Shown piece after piece: positions 12,265-36,435 of a stretch of 64,000 bases of DNA. The DNA lies in assembly GCF_020382885.2 (NCBI RefSeq), contig NC_058504.1:22309545-22373544 (forward strand). The letters run 5' to 3'. The notes beneath the pieces were generated by a model. The model worked only from the letters and a program-made list of their open reading frames with translations, had not been told where the DNA came from and searched no databases. The stretch is from Scatophagus argus. Lineage: Eukaryota; Chordata; Actinopteri; Scatophagidae. The translations under genes were made by a program, and so were the position numbers. Numbering within the stretch: position 1 is the first letter of the stretch; each line of letters opens with the position of its first letter.

Positions 12265-13371
12265 CGCTCGGTCCTCCCGTCCTTATGCCCGCAAACACAC
12301 AAGTGTACAAATACACATGGGCTGCACTCTCTCAAAGCCTGGTTACACCCCAGAAATGCGGCAGAGAGCCCGCTGCTGGTCAGTGAAGACCCGGGCAGCT
12401 TGGCCAGGTCCGCTCGGATGGGAGCTGACGCTTCGAGTAGCGATGCTGAGGATCTGAACTGGCTGCTGGCTGTGGTCCTATCACTCCCTCTTGTGGATTT
12501 TCCATGCAAATATATATTTACATGCAAATATATATTTACAAACTATATCTAATTAAAAACATTTTGTTCTACAAGCATTTATTTGCATACACTATAGATT
12601 CTTATCTCTATGACTAAACAAGTCACATCACTACTCTACTCTTTATTTCTTAACATATGTATTTGCAAATTGCACAATTTGTTTATTTCACAGTGTAATA
12701 TTTGTGAAAAACAAAAGTAAAATGATGCAACTACTTTATTTTATTGAAATCACTCACATGGAGACCTGCTGAGACTTGGCTGTACACCTGACATTACTTG
12801 TGGTCTGCTTTTGCATGGTTTCATAATCACACTGAGCTGAATTCTTTCAGTTCTATCATTCCAAGTAAGGCACACAGATGTGTTGCTGCTTGTGGTTTCC
12901 AAGTGTTTCAGGTACACCTGCAGTCTCCCTAACCCCCTTTTTGGTCAGAGACTGCATGGATGAGAGAACACAAAACTTGCTGTATACTGTCTTCAGTATA
13001 TTTTTATGCAACAAAATTCAAATTATTCAGATTTAAAACTGTATGTGAAACATGAATTGGAACAATAAACATGTAATTAACAGCAATGATTTTTAAAAAA
13101 GAACACGTATCCACGCACACACCACTGAGCTTTCATTAGTCATGAAACATTCCAGTTCTACGAAATTCATGTAATAAAACTTTTTGCAGTTGTATACTTA
13201 TATTTTCTCATGGTTTTAACAGCTATTACTCATGGATGACTCTGTCTTCAGAACTAAACCTTAGGTAAGGTAAATCTGTCTTAATTCCCAATATTCATAT
13301 AAAAAATTCATTCAATTCATTTAAAATATACTGGACTCCTTACACTCACTGAAGTTGTGCATTTTGTATTG
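12265..13371. promoter_or_regulatory. Intergenic space: sec24b promoter/5'UTR and tstd2 3' flank
   Basis: Both flanking genes run leftward, so this 1.1-kb gap holds the end of tstd2 and the start of sec24b. The first about 220 bases (12265-12480) are GC-rich and are the probable sec24b 5'UTR/core promoter. The rest is AT-rich and contains an AT/CATGCAAATATATATTTA tandem near 12504-12540. No ORF here has protein support. The transcription start is not defined by the sequence. Confidence 0.5.
12735..12745 (-). terminator. Candidate tstd2 polyadenylation signals
   Basis: Overlapping TTTATT motifs on the plus strand give two AATAAA hexamers on the minus strand, about 630 bases after the tstd2 stop. 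They are the nearest canonical hexamers downstream of tstd2 that I could find. Further TTTATT motifs near 12642 and 12682 are alternatives. The actual cleavage site is unknown. Confidence 0.4.
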
Positions 13372-16558
<3,187 letters not shown>

Positions 16559-16972
16559 GTTTTAAACGGCTTTTTAAAAAGTCTCAACTTAGCTACAAAA
16601 CAAGCTATGTTACAAGATTAAATTTGAGAAGGAGCTACTTCCGCTTTGTTGTCTGGACAAGTAGGAGAAATGTAACGGCGGGCATTCAATGCTGACCTAA
16701 TACAGGCAAATATTAAATATAAACTGTTAAACACATACTACACATTTAACTACAAACAAACGTGCAGCAGAAAACCCGGCAGTGAACCGGACGAAAAACA
16801 ACGGTACACTTTCCGGTTGACCTCTGACTACCCCGGATGTGCCTCACTTGAACGAGACCGCTATTATTTTTCTGCACTAGTAACGGCCAGGCTAAAGGAT
16901 CTAGAAGCTCGTTTGCCCAATTTATTGTTTCGTTTTGTATTCATTCTCTCGTTGAATTATAGCGATTGAAAA
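16559..16972. promoter_or_regulatory. Bidirectional promoter between tstd2 and ncbp1
   Basis: Only 414 bases separate the two start codons, which point away from each other. ETS-type GGAA/TTCC cores occur at 16637-16644 (ACTTCCGC), 16811-16816 (TTCCGG) and 16842-16849 (CCCGGATG, near CCGGATGT). I see no clear TATA box. Divergent housekeeping gene pairs often share CpG-rich, ETS-driven promoters, and as I recall human TSTD2 and NCBP1 are likewise head-to-head. The arrangement is seen directly; the factor binding is inferred. Confidence 0.75.
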
Positions 16973-19900
16973 ATGTCCAGGAGACGACACAGCGACGAAA
17001 ATGACGGTAAGCGGACGTTGCATGTGAAATTCCGACGTTGGGTTAACGAGTGGTGGCTAGCTAACGTTAGCGTGTTTTTGATAACGTGAATATTTTGTTT
17101 GGTGCTTTCACGCGTGCTGATTGATAGGATATTCAATAACGCCAGGTCTTGGTCGTTATCGTTCTTATCCAAAAGCTGCAAAATACGTAATATATGTTGA
17201 TATTTGTTTTCGTAAGCTTGAAAGCGAGAAGATGGAGCAAACAAACTATCCTAATAGCTTTAGAATTACCGTTAACCGGTACGCGTGTACCATTAGCTGC
17301 TGGACTATCTAGTCGATATGGGGGCGGTAACCAAAAGATGTGAATGAAACAAATACCCCAGCAGGGTAGGTTTTATATAATGTAAAAGCTATGCTCATTT
17401 TTATCTTCATAAGCTTAACCGTAAACTACTAACGCAGGGTTGCTTAAAAGTTTTCTTATTGATGGACAGTACTAAATGGACTCTAAAACTTAATTTAACA
17501 ACAGGATCACAGTGTTAAGGTTACCACCGGTTAAAGTCCAATGACGATGATTGATTACATCGAGCTGTGAACAAATGTCCATGTCCCAGTAAAATAATTT
17601 TAACTGCTGTCCTTGTGGCACCTGGTGTGAGGTGTTTAAATATTCACTGTCATTGAAGCTTGTCAAGACTGTGTATCTAAATGTCCTCATTACCACACTG
17701 TCTTCACCAATTTAGTATTGCACTACATTTGTGGAACTGACAAAAGACAGATTTTAAATTTTTTTTTGATCAAGACGAATGCAGTGTTGATTGCAAAAAT
17801 ACCTAGTATGCAACAAGCTCCAGCTAACGTTTTTCATTACACCTACTCTGTGATGTGAACCTTCCAGGAGGACAGGCCCACAAAAGGAGGAGAACATCGG
17901 AACCCATTGAAATTGAAGACCGCTTGGAGTCACTGATATGTCGTGTTGGCGAAAAGGTAGAAAGTCAGCTCAGTTATTTACATCAACCATGTGCTGTCCT
18001 GTCTCTAAAAGCAAAACTCATCAGAGAGACAAAAAAGAAAAAATGTGCATATTGCAGATGCTAAATTGCATACATTTTCTCTTCAGAGTACATCATCGTT
18101 GGAGAGCAACTTGGAGGGTCTTGCAGGCGTGTTGGAGGCTGACCTTCCAAACTACAAAAACAAAATCCTGCGCATTTTATGTGCTGTGTAAGTTCATATA
18201 CGCTCTTACTGTTGTATAGTTGAAACGATCTGCATTCACACAGTAGTTTTTCACAGAGTCATCTTTTGTTAACAGTGCCCGCCTCCTACCTGAGAAACTC
18301 ACGGTATATACGACTTTAGTTGGCCTTCTGAATGCCAGGAACTACAACTTTGGGGGCGAGTTTGTGGAAGCCATGATAAGACAGCTCAAGGAGACACTAA
18401 AAAACAACTTGTACAATGAAGCTGTTTATTTGGTAAGCCGACTTTGTACAAGCACTGGAAATTATGCTATATATACATATATATATTTTAAACATTGCCT
18501 TCTTTTTGTAGGTGCGTTTTCTGTCTGACTTGGTCAACTGCCATGTAATCGCTGCTCCTTCAATGGTGGCCATGTTTGAAAACTTTGTCAGTGTTACTCA
18601 AGAGGAAGATGTACCACAGGTAGGTAGAGAGCTGACATGGATTGATGAAGGAATTCATGAACCTAGTTTATCATTTAGAAATGCAGCAGTGAAGGAGAGG
18701 GGTGAATTGCATGTTAAAGGGCATAATATAAGAAAACTATAAGATTTCAATTCCAATTATCTGGGGTCTGATTGCTGTGGCAGCAGGCTTAGCAGGGTAT
18801 TCAAGACGAACCTCTCCTCTGCCACGTTTCCCACCGTGTCATTCTGGGGGATGCAAGATATCCCCCAAAGGGAGTCACCCTGGAGGCATCCTAATCAGAT
18901 CCCCAAACCACTTCATCTGGCTCAGAAAAAACAGAAATTATTATTATGAGAAGCAACATTATCTTCACTGGGTTTTTGCTACTACTATCCTGCTTCATGC
19001 TTTTGATGAAGTGAGGAGTTTATGATTTTATAAGAGGGCTTGTTTCTGTCCTCAGGTTCGGTCAGACTGGTTTGTGTACGTAGTACTTTCCTGTCTGCCC
19101 TGGGTCGGAAAGGAGCTTTACGAGAAGAAGGATGTTGAAATGGACCGACTTCTCAGCCAGATTGAAGGCTACCTCAAGTAAGATGTCTTCCTTGTTTTCC
19201 TGCTTGTTAGTCTCAGCTGTTGTATTTTAGCCATATGTTGTTATTTGCTTCTTTAACAACTTGTCACTTGCAGGGGCCGAGTAAAGACACATGTCCCAAT
19301 GCTACAGGTGTGGACAGCAGAGAAGCCCCACCCACAAGAGGAGGTGAGAGACAGATGGAAGGGCTACATTTCTCCCTTTACCATTCAGAATAAAACCACT
19401 GTGTGTTGAAATCCCGTTGGTTTTATTCAGCTTCTCATTGCTGTGTAGTCATTATGAAGGAAGGGATTTTTAATCAATAGAATGTTTTCTGCTAACCGCT
19501 GGCACCATATTCTTGAACCATTAAGTCTTCTTCAGTAAGATCTTGTCCATGGATCTTGCTTTTAACCAACCCGAATCCTCTGTTGGTACAAGATATTAAA
19601 ATTGAATGCTTTTACAGAACCCCAAAATTAGCTGTCTTGTACAGACATTTTCTGTAGTTTAGTGGATGTGTGATGTCCTGGCCTTTACAGAAACTTGCAG
19701 AATGTGTCAGTTCCTCTCTCAGGATGCTGTTAATCCCTCCCTGTCCTTCACTCAGTACCTGGACTGCCTCTGGGCCCAGATTCAGAAGCTGAAGAAGGAC
19801 CGCTGGCAGGAGCGCCACATCCTTCGTCCATACATCGCCTTTGACAGCGTGCTGTGTGAGGCCCTGCAGCACAACCTACCCCCCTTCACCCCGCCGGGCC

Positions 19901-22900
19901 ACATGCCTGACGCCCAGTACCCCATGCCCCGGGTCGTCTTCCGTATGTTCGACTACACTGATGCCCCAGAGGTACGTTAAAGTTTCACTTTGAAAAACAC
20001 TGAAAACCAAATAACCCTGTGCTGACTGAGCAGACAGGACAGTAGTTTACTGTTATACAGAATCCACAAACTTTTGTCCTCTTAGGGTCCTGTTATGCCT
20101 GGCAGTCATTCTGTGGAGAGATTTGTCATTGAGGAAAACCTGCACTGTATCATCAAGACTCACTGGAGAGAGAGGAAAACATGGTGGGTCATGTTCACTT
20201 TGAATCTGAATGTTTAAACGCCAACTTAAATCTTTTAACCATCCTGATTTTTCTTTTCTGCCTTCCAGTGCTGCCCAGTTACTTAGCTACCCTGGAAAAA
20301 ATAAGATTCCACTCAATTATCACATCGTGGAGGTATTAGAGTTTTTCACAAACCACATGCTGAGTACTAAGAATTGGTTTGAAATATTTATCTCCTGTTT
20401 TTTTTTTTCCACTTTTCAGGTGATCTTTGGGGAACTTTTCCAGCTTCCCGCTCCGCCTCACATTGACGTCATGTACACCACGCTGCTCATCGAACTGTGC
20501 AAGCTGCAGCCGGGGTCTTTGCCACAAGTTGTATCCTTGACTGTTAGTGTCACAAGTCACTGCTGCAGAAAAGCAACATAAATTCACTGCACAGCCCACC
20601 CAACAGATCTCGCGGATCTGATCATCTTATCATAGGCTTAAAATGACCAAAGAAATGATTAAAAACGCATTTTTATTTTGTCATCATCAAATCAAATCCT
20701 GTCTTTTATCGTTTAAGCAACTACAATCCACCTTCCAACGTGTTTTATTTAGGAGTTTAAAGTACTCAGCAGGTTGTCAGAACAATCATGTCTTCGTCTT
20801 AAACAGACTTTGCTTTAACACCTGCCTGTTAGTTGGCTCAAGCCACAGAGATGCTGTACATGAGACTGGACACCATGAACACCACCTGCATAGACAGGTA
20901 ATTTATGTGCACATTAACTTTTTAAACCGCACTTACTACTTCCTGTCAGTGGTTTAATGGCATTGACCCGTTTTTCTCCATTTCCTTTTTTTCCCCCAGA
21001 CTGATCAATTGGTTTTCTCACCATTTGAGCAACTTCCAGTTTCGGTGGAGCTGGGATGACTGGTGAGTGTGATGGACAGAGATCTGCTGTTTCCTGTTTT
21101 TATTGGTAGTTATTGTACCACAGTTGACTGTACGATCGTTTGTCCTCCGTGAAGGTCAGACTGCTTGACCGTGGATCAAGAGAAGCCCAAGCCAAAGTTT
21201 GTCAGAGAGGTTCTGGAGAAGTCCATGAGGTATGAAAGCATCATTCACAGGCGTTAAATCATTTTCTCTGATCCTTTAATCTAAAAGCGTCTCCTCCAAC
21301 TAAAGTCGTGTGTTTTCTCTTCTCCCTGCAGGCTTTCATACCATCAGCGAATAGTGGACATCGTCCCTCCGACCTTTTCAGGACTCATCCCAGCTGAACC
21401 CATATTTATCTTCAAATACGAAGACGAGAGCGCTTGTAAGCACACTTACAATGTGTATTTATATTTTGCTACTTCCTGAGCCTGAGTTCTTGTCTTGTTA
21501 AGCTTGGACCCTCTTAATCTGGTGTGTCCTGTCTCACAGCTTCATTACCAGGTTATGCTGCATCTGTCACGGTGGGAAATGCCATCAAGAACCGAGCGTC
21601 CAACGAAGAGATCCTGACCATCCTCAAAGAAATGCCCAACCCCAACCAAGAAGACGACGATGGTTAGTCTCTTCTTTTACTTTGCTACAGTTTGGTCACT
21701 TTGTTGTTGGTAGTTTCTTAGTGAACGCAGAAGCTCTGTGCAGTTGTGACTTCTTTGACTTTTTACAATCTGATGAGAAGAGCCTCATCTTCACTATCCT
21801 CTCTGATGAGAACAAAAATCTAATATTACATCATGTATCGAGGATAAACAGCCAGGGGAGGGGGAATCTGACTAAACAGCTTCTGTCAGCTCGCCTGAAA
21901 AACACCAGTTTTCTGCCTTTTTAAAGGAGAATGACATTTAGCTATTAATTAATCATTTTCTTGAGATTTACTCAAATATCATCTCAGCCAAATAGAATTT
22001 TCACTGGCATTACTTTGTTCTGTTCCTCCTTTTCTCTCCTGTTCATTCTTCTAGATGAGGGGGAGAGTTTCAACCCTCTGAAGGTCGACGTGTTCCTGCA
22101 GACTCTGCTCCATCTGGCTGCCAAATCTTTCAGCCACTCCTTCAGCGCCCTCGGCAAGTAAGTTCACCTGCAATTAAGAACCAACACGTTTTGGTTTTCA
22201 AATGTGTCTCTTCCAAAACAAACTAAAAATGCAGCCGTGATATGAAGTCTGATGATATACAGACTTCAGCTAAATTAATTGTATACTATTTCTTGGTGAA
22301 CCAAATGTTCAGTATGTAGTTTCTGCCTCTAGGGATCTCTCAATAAGAACAAAACAGAAGACGTAAGTAGTGTGGGATCATGGGAGTTGTTGCCTTCACT
22401 GTCAGACCACCGTCGTGAAGAAAATCATTCCTAGCATGACTCAGGCGGAAATGTTCTATAGTTTCAATCACGTTACATTTAGCCTTCGCCAGGATTCAGC
22501 AGGTTTTGCATTGACTGAATTCAGCCTTACCTGCATTTAATCTCTCCAGGTTCCATGAGATCCTAAAGAACCTGACAGACAGCGATGAGGGGAAACTGCA
22601 CATCCTCAAGGTGGTTTATGAGGTGTGGAGGAATCACCCGCAGGTACAAGCCATTGTCACTCATGCGATGTGGATGTTTATGTATAGAAATTGTTTGTTC
22701 TTGGGAGTAACGTCTTTGCTGTTGTTGTAGATGATCTCGGTGTTGGTGGACAAAATGATTCGGACGCAGATTGTGGACTGCGCTGCTGTCGCTAACTGGC
22801 TTTTCTCTCAGGACATGGCTCACGAATTCACCAGGTGGGATGTGAGAAATCAACATATTTAACACAAGGAAGTACACGAGGGCAATAAAGTTTAGGTTTT

Positions 22901-24268
22901 TTGCCACTGATGATCTTTTATGGTGAATGTCTTTTCCAGAACAGAATTATTATTATTATTTATTATTTAGATGTTTTCCCTCTGCATTTCTGTAAAATCT
23001 AAAATAAAAACCATCTAAACCTCATCTAGACTTTACATTTGGGAGATTCTGCACTCAACCATCCGAAAGATGGACAAACACGTCCAGAAGATCCAGCAGG
23101 AGTTGGAGGGGGCCAAGGACAAACTGGAGAAACAGCAGCACAAGAGGGTACCTTCATCCGCTCGATAAGAAACGAACGCGAATTAATCCTGGTCAAAGAG
23201 AGGAGGGGGCTGATGTTTGTCTGTGTGTATTCACCATCAGAGGGACAGCGGGGATGACGAGGACATGGACAAGGCCAGCGAGGATGAGGAGGGTCAGCTG
23301 GAGGAGCAGATCGAGAGGCTACAGGAGAAAGTGGAGTCTGCTCAGAGTGAACAGAAGAACCTTTTCCTCGTCATTTTCCAGGTACTGACGGCAGGGCAAG
23401 GAAGCTGAAATGTGAAGGGTTTTAGTTCTAAGTTGTGGACTCAGTTTCTCAGTGCAGCGGAGCGAATCTTTTAAGTGAAGGAGTGACATCTGACTGTTCA
23501 GATTGAATCAGACTGGCAGCACAAAGTGGCTGCTTAAAGTTGAAATTGTGTTTTCTTCATGAGCGAGTGAAGTAGGGTCCACGTGATGTAAAGTTTGTCA
23601 TCAGAGGCATATGCGTAGTCGTCGTGTGGACGTCCATGCCGTTTTTTTTGGTCCTCTAAACTACAACTGTTCCGAAGCTGTTCATGTACTCATGTGTTTG
23701 GGAGTATATCAGTCCCATAGAGACGTTGTCTTCTTGTGCTCGACTCATTCACATTACAGCAAGAATAGAAAGCTGACAGAAACACACATTCAGCTTTTTC
23801 TTCCGATGGAAATTTGATCATAGACATGAGGAACGTGATCTAACTTTTATCATTCATGCTGACAAGATGGAGACACATGATCACATATGAGCCCTGTTTA
23901 TTGCGTTTGTTTGCCCTCCTTTAAATGTTTTCCCCTCACACAGCGTTTCATCATGTTGCTGACGGAGCATCTGGTCCGCTGTGAGACAGGCAGCGTTGAC
24001 ATCAGCACGCCCTGGTACAAAAACTGCATCGAGCGGCTGCAGCAGATCTTCCTCATGGTAAAACATTCACTCACGCACACACACACACAGTGCAGCAGTA
24101 CATGTTTGACGTGTGTGTTCCCTCGATGACTTCCTGTCTCCCCTCGATCTGCAGCATCATGAGACCATCCAGCAGTACATGGGAACCCTGGAGAACTTGC
24201 TGTTCACTGCAGAGCTCGACCACCACATCCTGGCTGTCTACCAGCAGTTCTGTGCCCTGCAGCTCTGA
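16973..24268 (+). CDS. ncbp1: NCBP1 (CBP80), nuclear cap-binding complex large subunit, complete
   Basis: With NCBP2 (CBP20) this protein binds the m7G cap of new RNA polymerase II transcripts and promotes splicing, export, 3' processing and the pioneer round of translation. Twenty-three exons: 16973-17006, 17868-17956, 18087-18187, 18276-18432, 18512-18619, 19056-19177, 19274-19343, 19756-19971, 20086-20183, 20269-20332, 20420-20530, 20833-20897, 21000-21062, 21155-21229, 21332-21435, 21540-21662, 22055-22157, 22550-22643, 22731-22834, 23030-23147, 23241-23381, 23944-24057, 24155-24268. They sum to 2388 bases, 795 residues plus stop; human has 790. The N-terminus [11 protein letters not shown] with KRRR at 17-20 fits the known bipartite nuclear signal. 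The MIF4G domain follows ([26 protein letters not shown]), then the two MIF4G-like domains. A charged coiled-coil insert (exons 20-21, [18 protein letters not shown]) precedes the C-terminus FCALQL. No breaks were seen. Confidence 0.97.
17007..17867 (+). other. ncbp1 intron 1
   Basis: This 861-base first intron sits immediately downstream of the shared promoter, between the 34-base first exon and exon 2. The donor is GGTAAGC and the acceptor is TTCCAG. No repeat or exon is recognised. Confidence 0.8.
18620..19755 (+). other. ncbp1 introns 5 and 7 (with exons 6-7 between)
   Basis: Intron 5 (18620-19055) contains a LINE fragment at 18779-18925. Intron 7 (19344-19755) appears free of repeats. 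The apparent open frame running from intron 7 into exon 8 is read-through of intron sequence; the TTCACTCAG acceptor and the conserved [10 protein letters not shown] start fix the exon at 19756. Confidence 0.7.
18779..18925 (-). mobile_element. Non-LTR retrotransposon fragment (LINE, antisense in ncbp1 intron 5)
   Basis: The sequence runs from CAGCAGGCTTAGCAGG through GGGGGATGCAAGATATCC to GGAGGCATCCTAATCAGATC and CCAAACCACTTCATCTGGCTC. These phrases match, in order, the antisense of a LINE family I recall as abundant in teleosts. The same family seems to be present at 27790-28790. It is short, decayed and has no coding potential. The family name is not assigned. Confidence 0.65.
20531..20832 (+). 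other. ncbp1 intron 11
   Basis: This 302-base intron has donor GTTGTATCC and acceptor CTGTTAG. The frame across it (PQV then [10 protein letters not shown]) matches human NCBP1. Nothing else is recognised. Confidence 0.7.
21663..22549 (+). other. ncbp1 introns 16 and 17
   Basis: Both introns (21663-22054 and 22158-22549) are of ordinary size. Intron 16 contains two CTGATGAGAA motifs near 21770 and 21803 that resemble a snoRNA C box, but no paired D-box/terminal stem could be supported, so no RNA gene is called. Confidence 0.55.
23382..23943 (+). other. ncbp1 intron 21
   Basis: This 562-base intron lies before the exon that begins [14 protein letters not shown]. The acceptor is CCTCACACAG. 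No repeats or exons are recognised. Confidence 0.7.

Positions 24269-24270
<2 letters not shown>

Positions 24271-24303
<33 letters not shown>
24271..24303. repeat. (CA)n microsatellite abutting the ncbp1 stop codon
   Basis: About 16 uninterrupted CA units start two bases after the stop codon of ncbp1. The array lies in the 3'UTR and is on transcribed DNA. Confidence 0.9.
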
Positions 24304-24305
<2 letters not shown>

Positions 24306-24731
24306 ACGTCGTGTAATTGGATGAAATGAGATGTGTGTTTGTGTTCACACAGTAACTGTGCTAAACCTACATGTTAGAAACGACCAGCTCTTGCATCAAG
24401 AATCTCCCCATTACAGTTGATTTTTTATTTACGTCTCTTTTGCGTTTGGTGCCATTCAAAGTGTTGATGTCTTTTGAAATAGGAGTTCAAACGAGAGTCC
24501 GTTTGAAAAATCCTGTCATTAATTTACTGTAGTTTTCCTGTTTTGTTTTTTTTTTTACATCCAGCTTGTCTTCTTATGAATGGGTCTTTTTAAAAATGTA
24601 AGAACTGTGTGAGTGCAGTCGGAGCTGGAGAAGTGAACATAGGAGGAGAGGACATCTCAGGTCAGGCTGAATCCTGAATCTAGTGGACGCTCTGCTTTTT
24701 TTATATTTGTTTTATGTGGAATTGGGAAAGA

Positions 24732-24737
24732 ATTAAA
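24732..24737 (+). terminator. ncbp1 polyadenylation signal (ATTAAA)
   Basis: The common variant hexamer ATTAAA is followed about 25-40 bases later by a GT-rich element (CCCGTGTGTTGGTGTC), the expected order for a cleavage/polyadenylation site. No canonical AATAAA occurs between it and the stop. Confidence 0.6.
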
Positions 24738-24760
24738 ACTCTGCAGAGTCTTTATCTGCC

Positions 24761-26787
24761 CGTGTGTTGGTGTCATTTTCTTTTCCTGAATCATTCAGAT
24801 GTCTTCCTCTCTGCTTTATCCCAAAAACACATTAAAATCTCTCTGGGCATCATGGGAAACAGGAATTTGTAGTGGTGCTACTAGTTCATGGATGTTGGAC
24901 TACATAACCCGTGAACTGAATCTACTGATAAAGAAACCGGCTTTTAAACTACAAACACAATTCCACACTGTTCTTTTTCTCTACAAAAAAAAAAAATAAT
25001 AAATTTAACCTCAGTTCACCTTAAAATCTAAAAAGTTAAATTGATGTTTAATTTGTAGGAAAATCAGAATTGAATGAGTTTTCTTTGTTAGCAACCAGCA
25101 ATTTGTTGTTTTTACTTGATCGCTGCCAAAAGTATTGAAATTACAACAGAACTTTTCTTTTGTCAGTCAGGCCAGTGTTGGTTTTTCAGTTCAGCGTTAC
25201 ATATGGTTGGATCAGAGCCATCACTGATGTTACGCTGCATCTGTGGTTTTCCTTCTGTTCTGTTAGAGGATGTGAGAAGATCTGCCTTAAAGAGCTGCTG
25301 AGTTCTGCTTTCATGAAGGTTCTAAGTGCTGTTTAAAAACTTTCCCCTCCTGACAAAAACGAGACTCAAGCCGCTGGATAAATGAGGTCACATTTTATTG
25401 ACATTTTCAGGCATCAAAAATTTGATTTTAGAGAAACTCGTTATTGCAGTCTTGGCCTTCAGAAACACTCAAGTGAAAAGGAACTTAAAGTGGGAACAGT
25501 TCTCAGTTGCTCAGTTTGCATCACACAAGTCCTTCAGTTTTCTGAATCTTTGGCAGAATACCTCATATTGCCCCTTTGGAAAGTGTTGGTGTGTGTTCAT
25601 CAGCTGTTCATTTGGTGGCTTTAGCATGGTGTACCATGAATTGGGGGGGGGGGGGTCTCCCAATGGGCAAGAGGCAGGTCGCCAGTCAATCACAGGACTG
25701 ACACACAAAGACGACACACAGTCACACCTGGGGGCAATGTAGAGTAGCCAATTAATGCATGCATTGTGGGAGGAAGCCGGAGTACCCGGAGAAAACCCAC
25801 GGAAGCACAGGGAGAACATGCAAACTCCACATAGAAGGGCCCAGACCAGGATTCAAACCTGGAATCCCTTGCTGTGAGGCGACAGTGCTAACCACTGCAC
25901 GGCCATGTCGCCCCATGGTATATATGTCAGTTCAATCTGCAGAATCTTTATTGACATCACTCGCACCGCAGTTTGTTCTGACAGTCAGTAGATTCTGTTA
26001 GTGCTGCATTTATTATCATTATTGCACAAAACCCACAACTGACCGCCTGTCTGTCATGAAACCTGCAGTCCATTCAGATGAACAATTTTTTTAAAACAAA
26101 TTTTATGTTTATAAAATGCTGTTATTAGAAGTATTAATTTTTCACAATGACAGACACACTCAAGTTATGATTAGTGGTACCATAGTGTAATTAGCAAGGT
26201 TTTACTTTCAATTAGTCTGAAAGTCTGAAATTCAAAAATTTCAACATTTCTGCAGAAAACCTGATAAATATGTGAATGGATTTCATTCAGAGTAAAAAGC
26301 ATGTTAGTGGTTGAAGTACCCTAGGAAGAGACACTGATATGCCAGTGAGGATGGGACAAAACTGTCCTACAAAACCATAAGAGAAATGAATAATTTCTCA
26401 AAGAACTTCTTAAAACCAATGAGTCAACACAAGAAAGACAAATTTGTGTTGTCGTCGATCGGAGGGGCAGGACACCCTGAGGACCACTCTGGACTACAAA
26501 TATCCTAACTATTACTTTTTTGTGTAAAAGTATACAATCTTCCACTGCGTTACAAGAATATATTTTTCCTTTGCAGTTACGGAATGACCTGTGAGCAGTA
26601 ACAAAATTCAAGTACAAAATAATCAACAAATAAAATTATAATACTTTTTATAATAATATGTTTTAAGCACAAATCTGAGGTCACTGAAACAAACTGCAGG
26701 AGTGATCACACCCATAATCCCTTGCTCTCAGCAGGTTCACGTCTCCACACTTGGAGCGTGCTCAGTGGTGGTTGAGCAGCCACTTTG
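24761..26787. other. Intergenic region between convergent ncbp1 and slc49a3
   Basis: The genes meet tail-to-tail across about 2 kb. It holds a tRNA-like SINE (25650-25916). Minus-strand AATAAA hexamers at 25394-25399 and 26009-26014 (TTTATT on the plus strand) are possible slc49a3 poly-A signals. The small open frames here have no protein resemblance. Confidence 0.5.
25650..25916 (-). mobile_element. tRNA-like SINE-type repeat
   Basis: On the minus strand it starts GGGGCGACATGGCC and has an A-box-like GTGCAGTGGTTAGCAC (25885-25900) and a B-box GGTTTGAATCC (25849-25859). The body GAGTTTGCATGTTCTCCCTG, CCGGGTACTCCGGCTTCC follows. This is one of the most frequent teleost dispersed repeats as I recall it. 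It ends at a poly-G run near 25644-25655. It is not a functional tRNA: no cloverleaf can be formed from the sequence. Confidence 0.7.

Positions 26788-36435
<9,648 letters not shown>

Larger units (their letters stand above)
24269..24760 (+). other. ncbp1 3' untranslated region
   Basis: It begins directly after the TGA (24266-24268) and runs to just past the ATTAAA signal at 24732-24737. Its first 35 bases are a (CA)n microsatellite. The length of about 490 bases is inferred from the signal position. Confidence 0.6.

Noticed and set aside
21765..21830. Possible box C/D snoRNA in ncbp1 intron 16
   Set aside because: Two CTGATGA motifs are present but no properly spaced D box or terminal stem could be found.
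24074..24303. Possible CRISPR-like or tandem array
   Set aside because: These are simple CA microsatellites around ncbp1 exon 23; the spacing is not repeat-spacer and the genome is eukaryotic.
25645..25916. Possible tRNA gene (A and B box-like motifs)
   Set aside because: The boxes sit at the head of a known type of dispersed repeat and no cloverleaf or acceptor stem forms, so it is called a SINE-like element.
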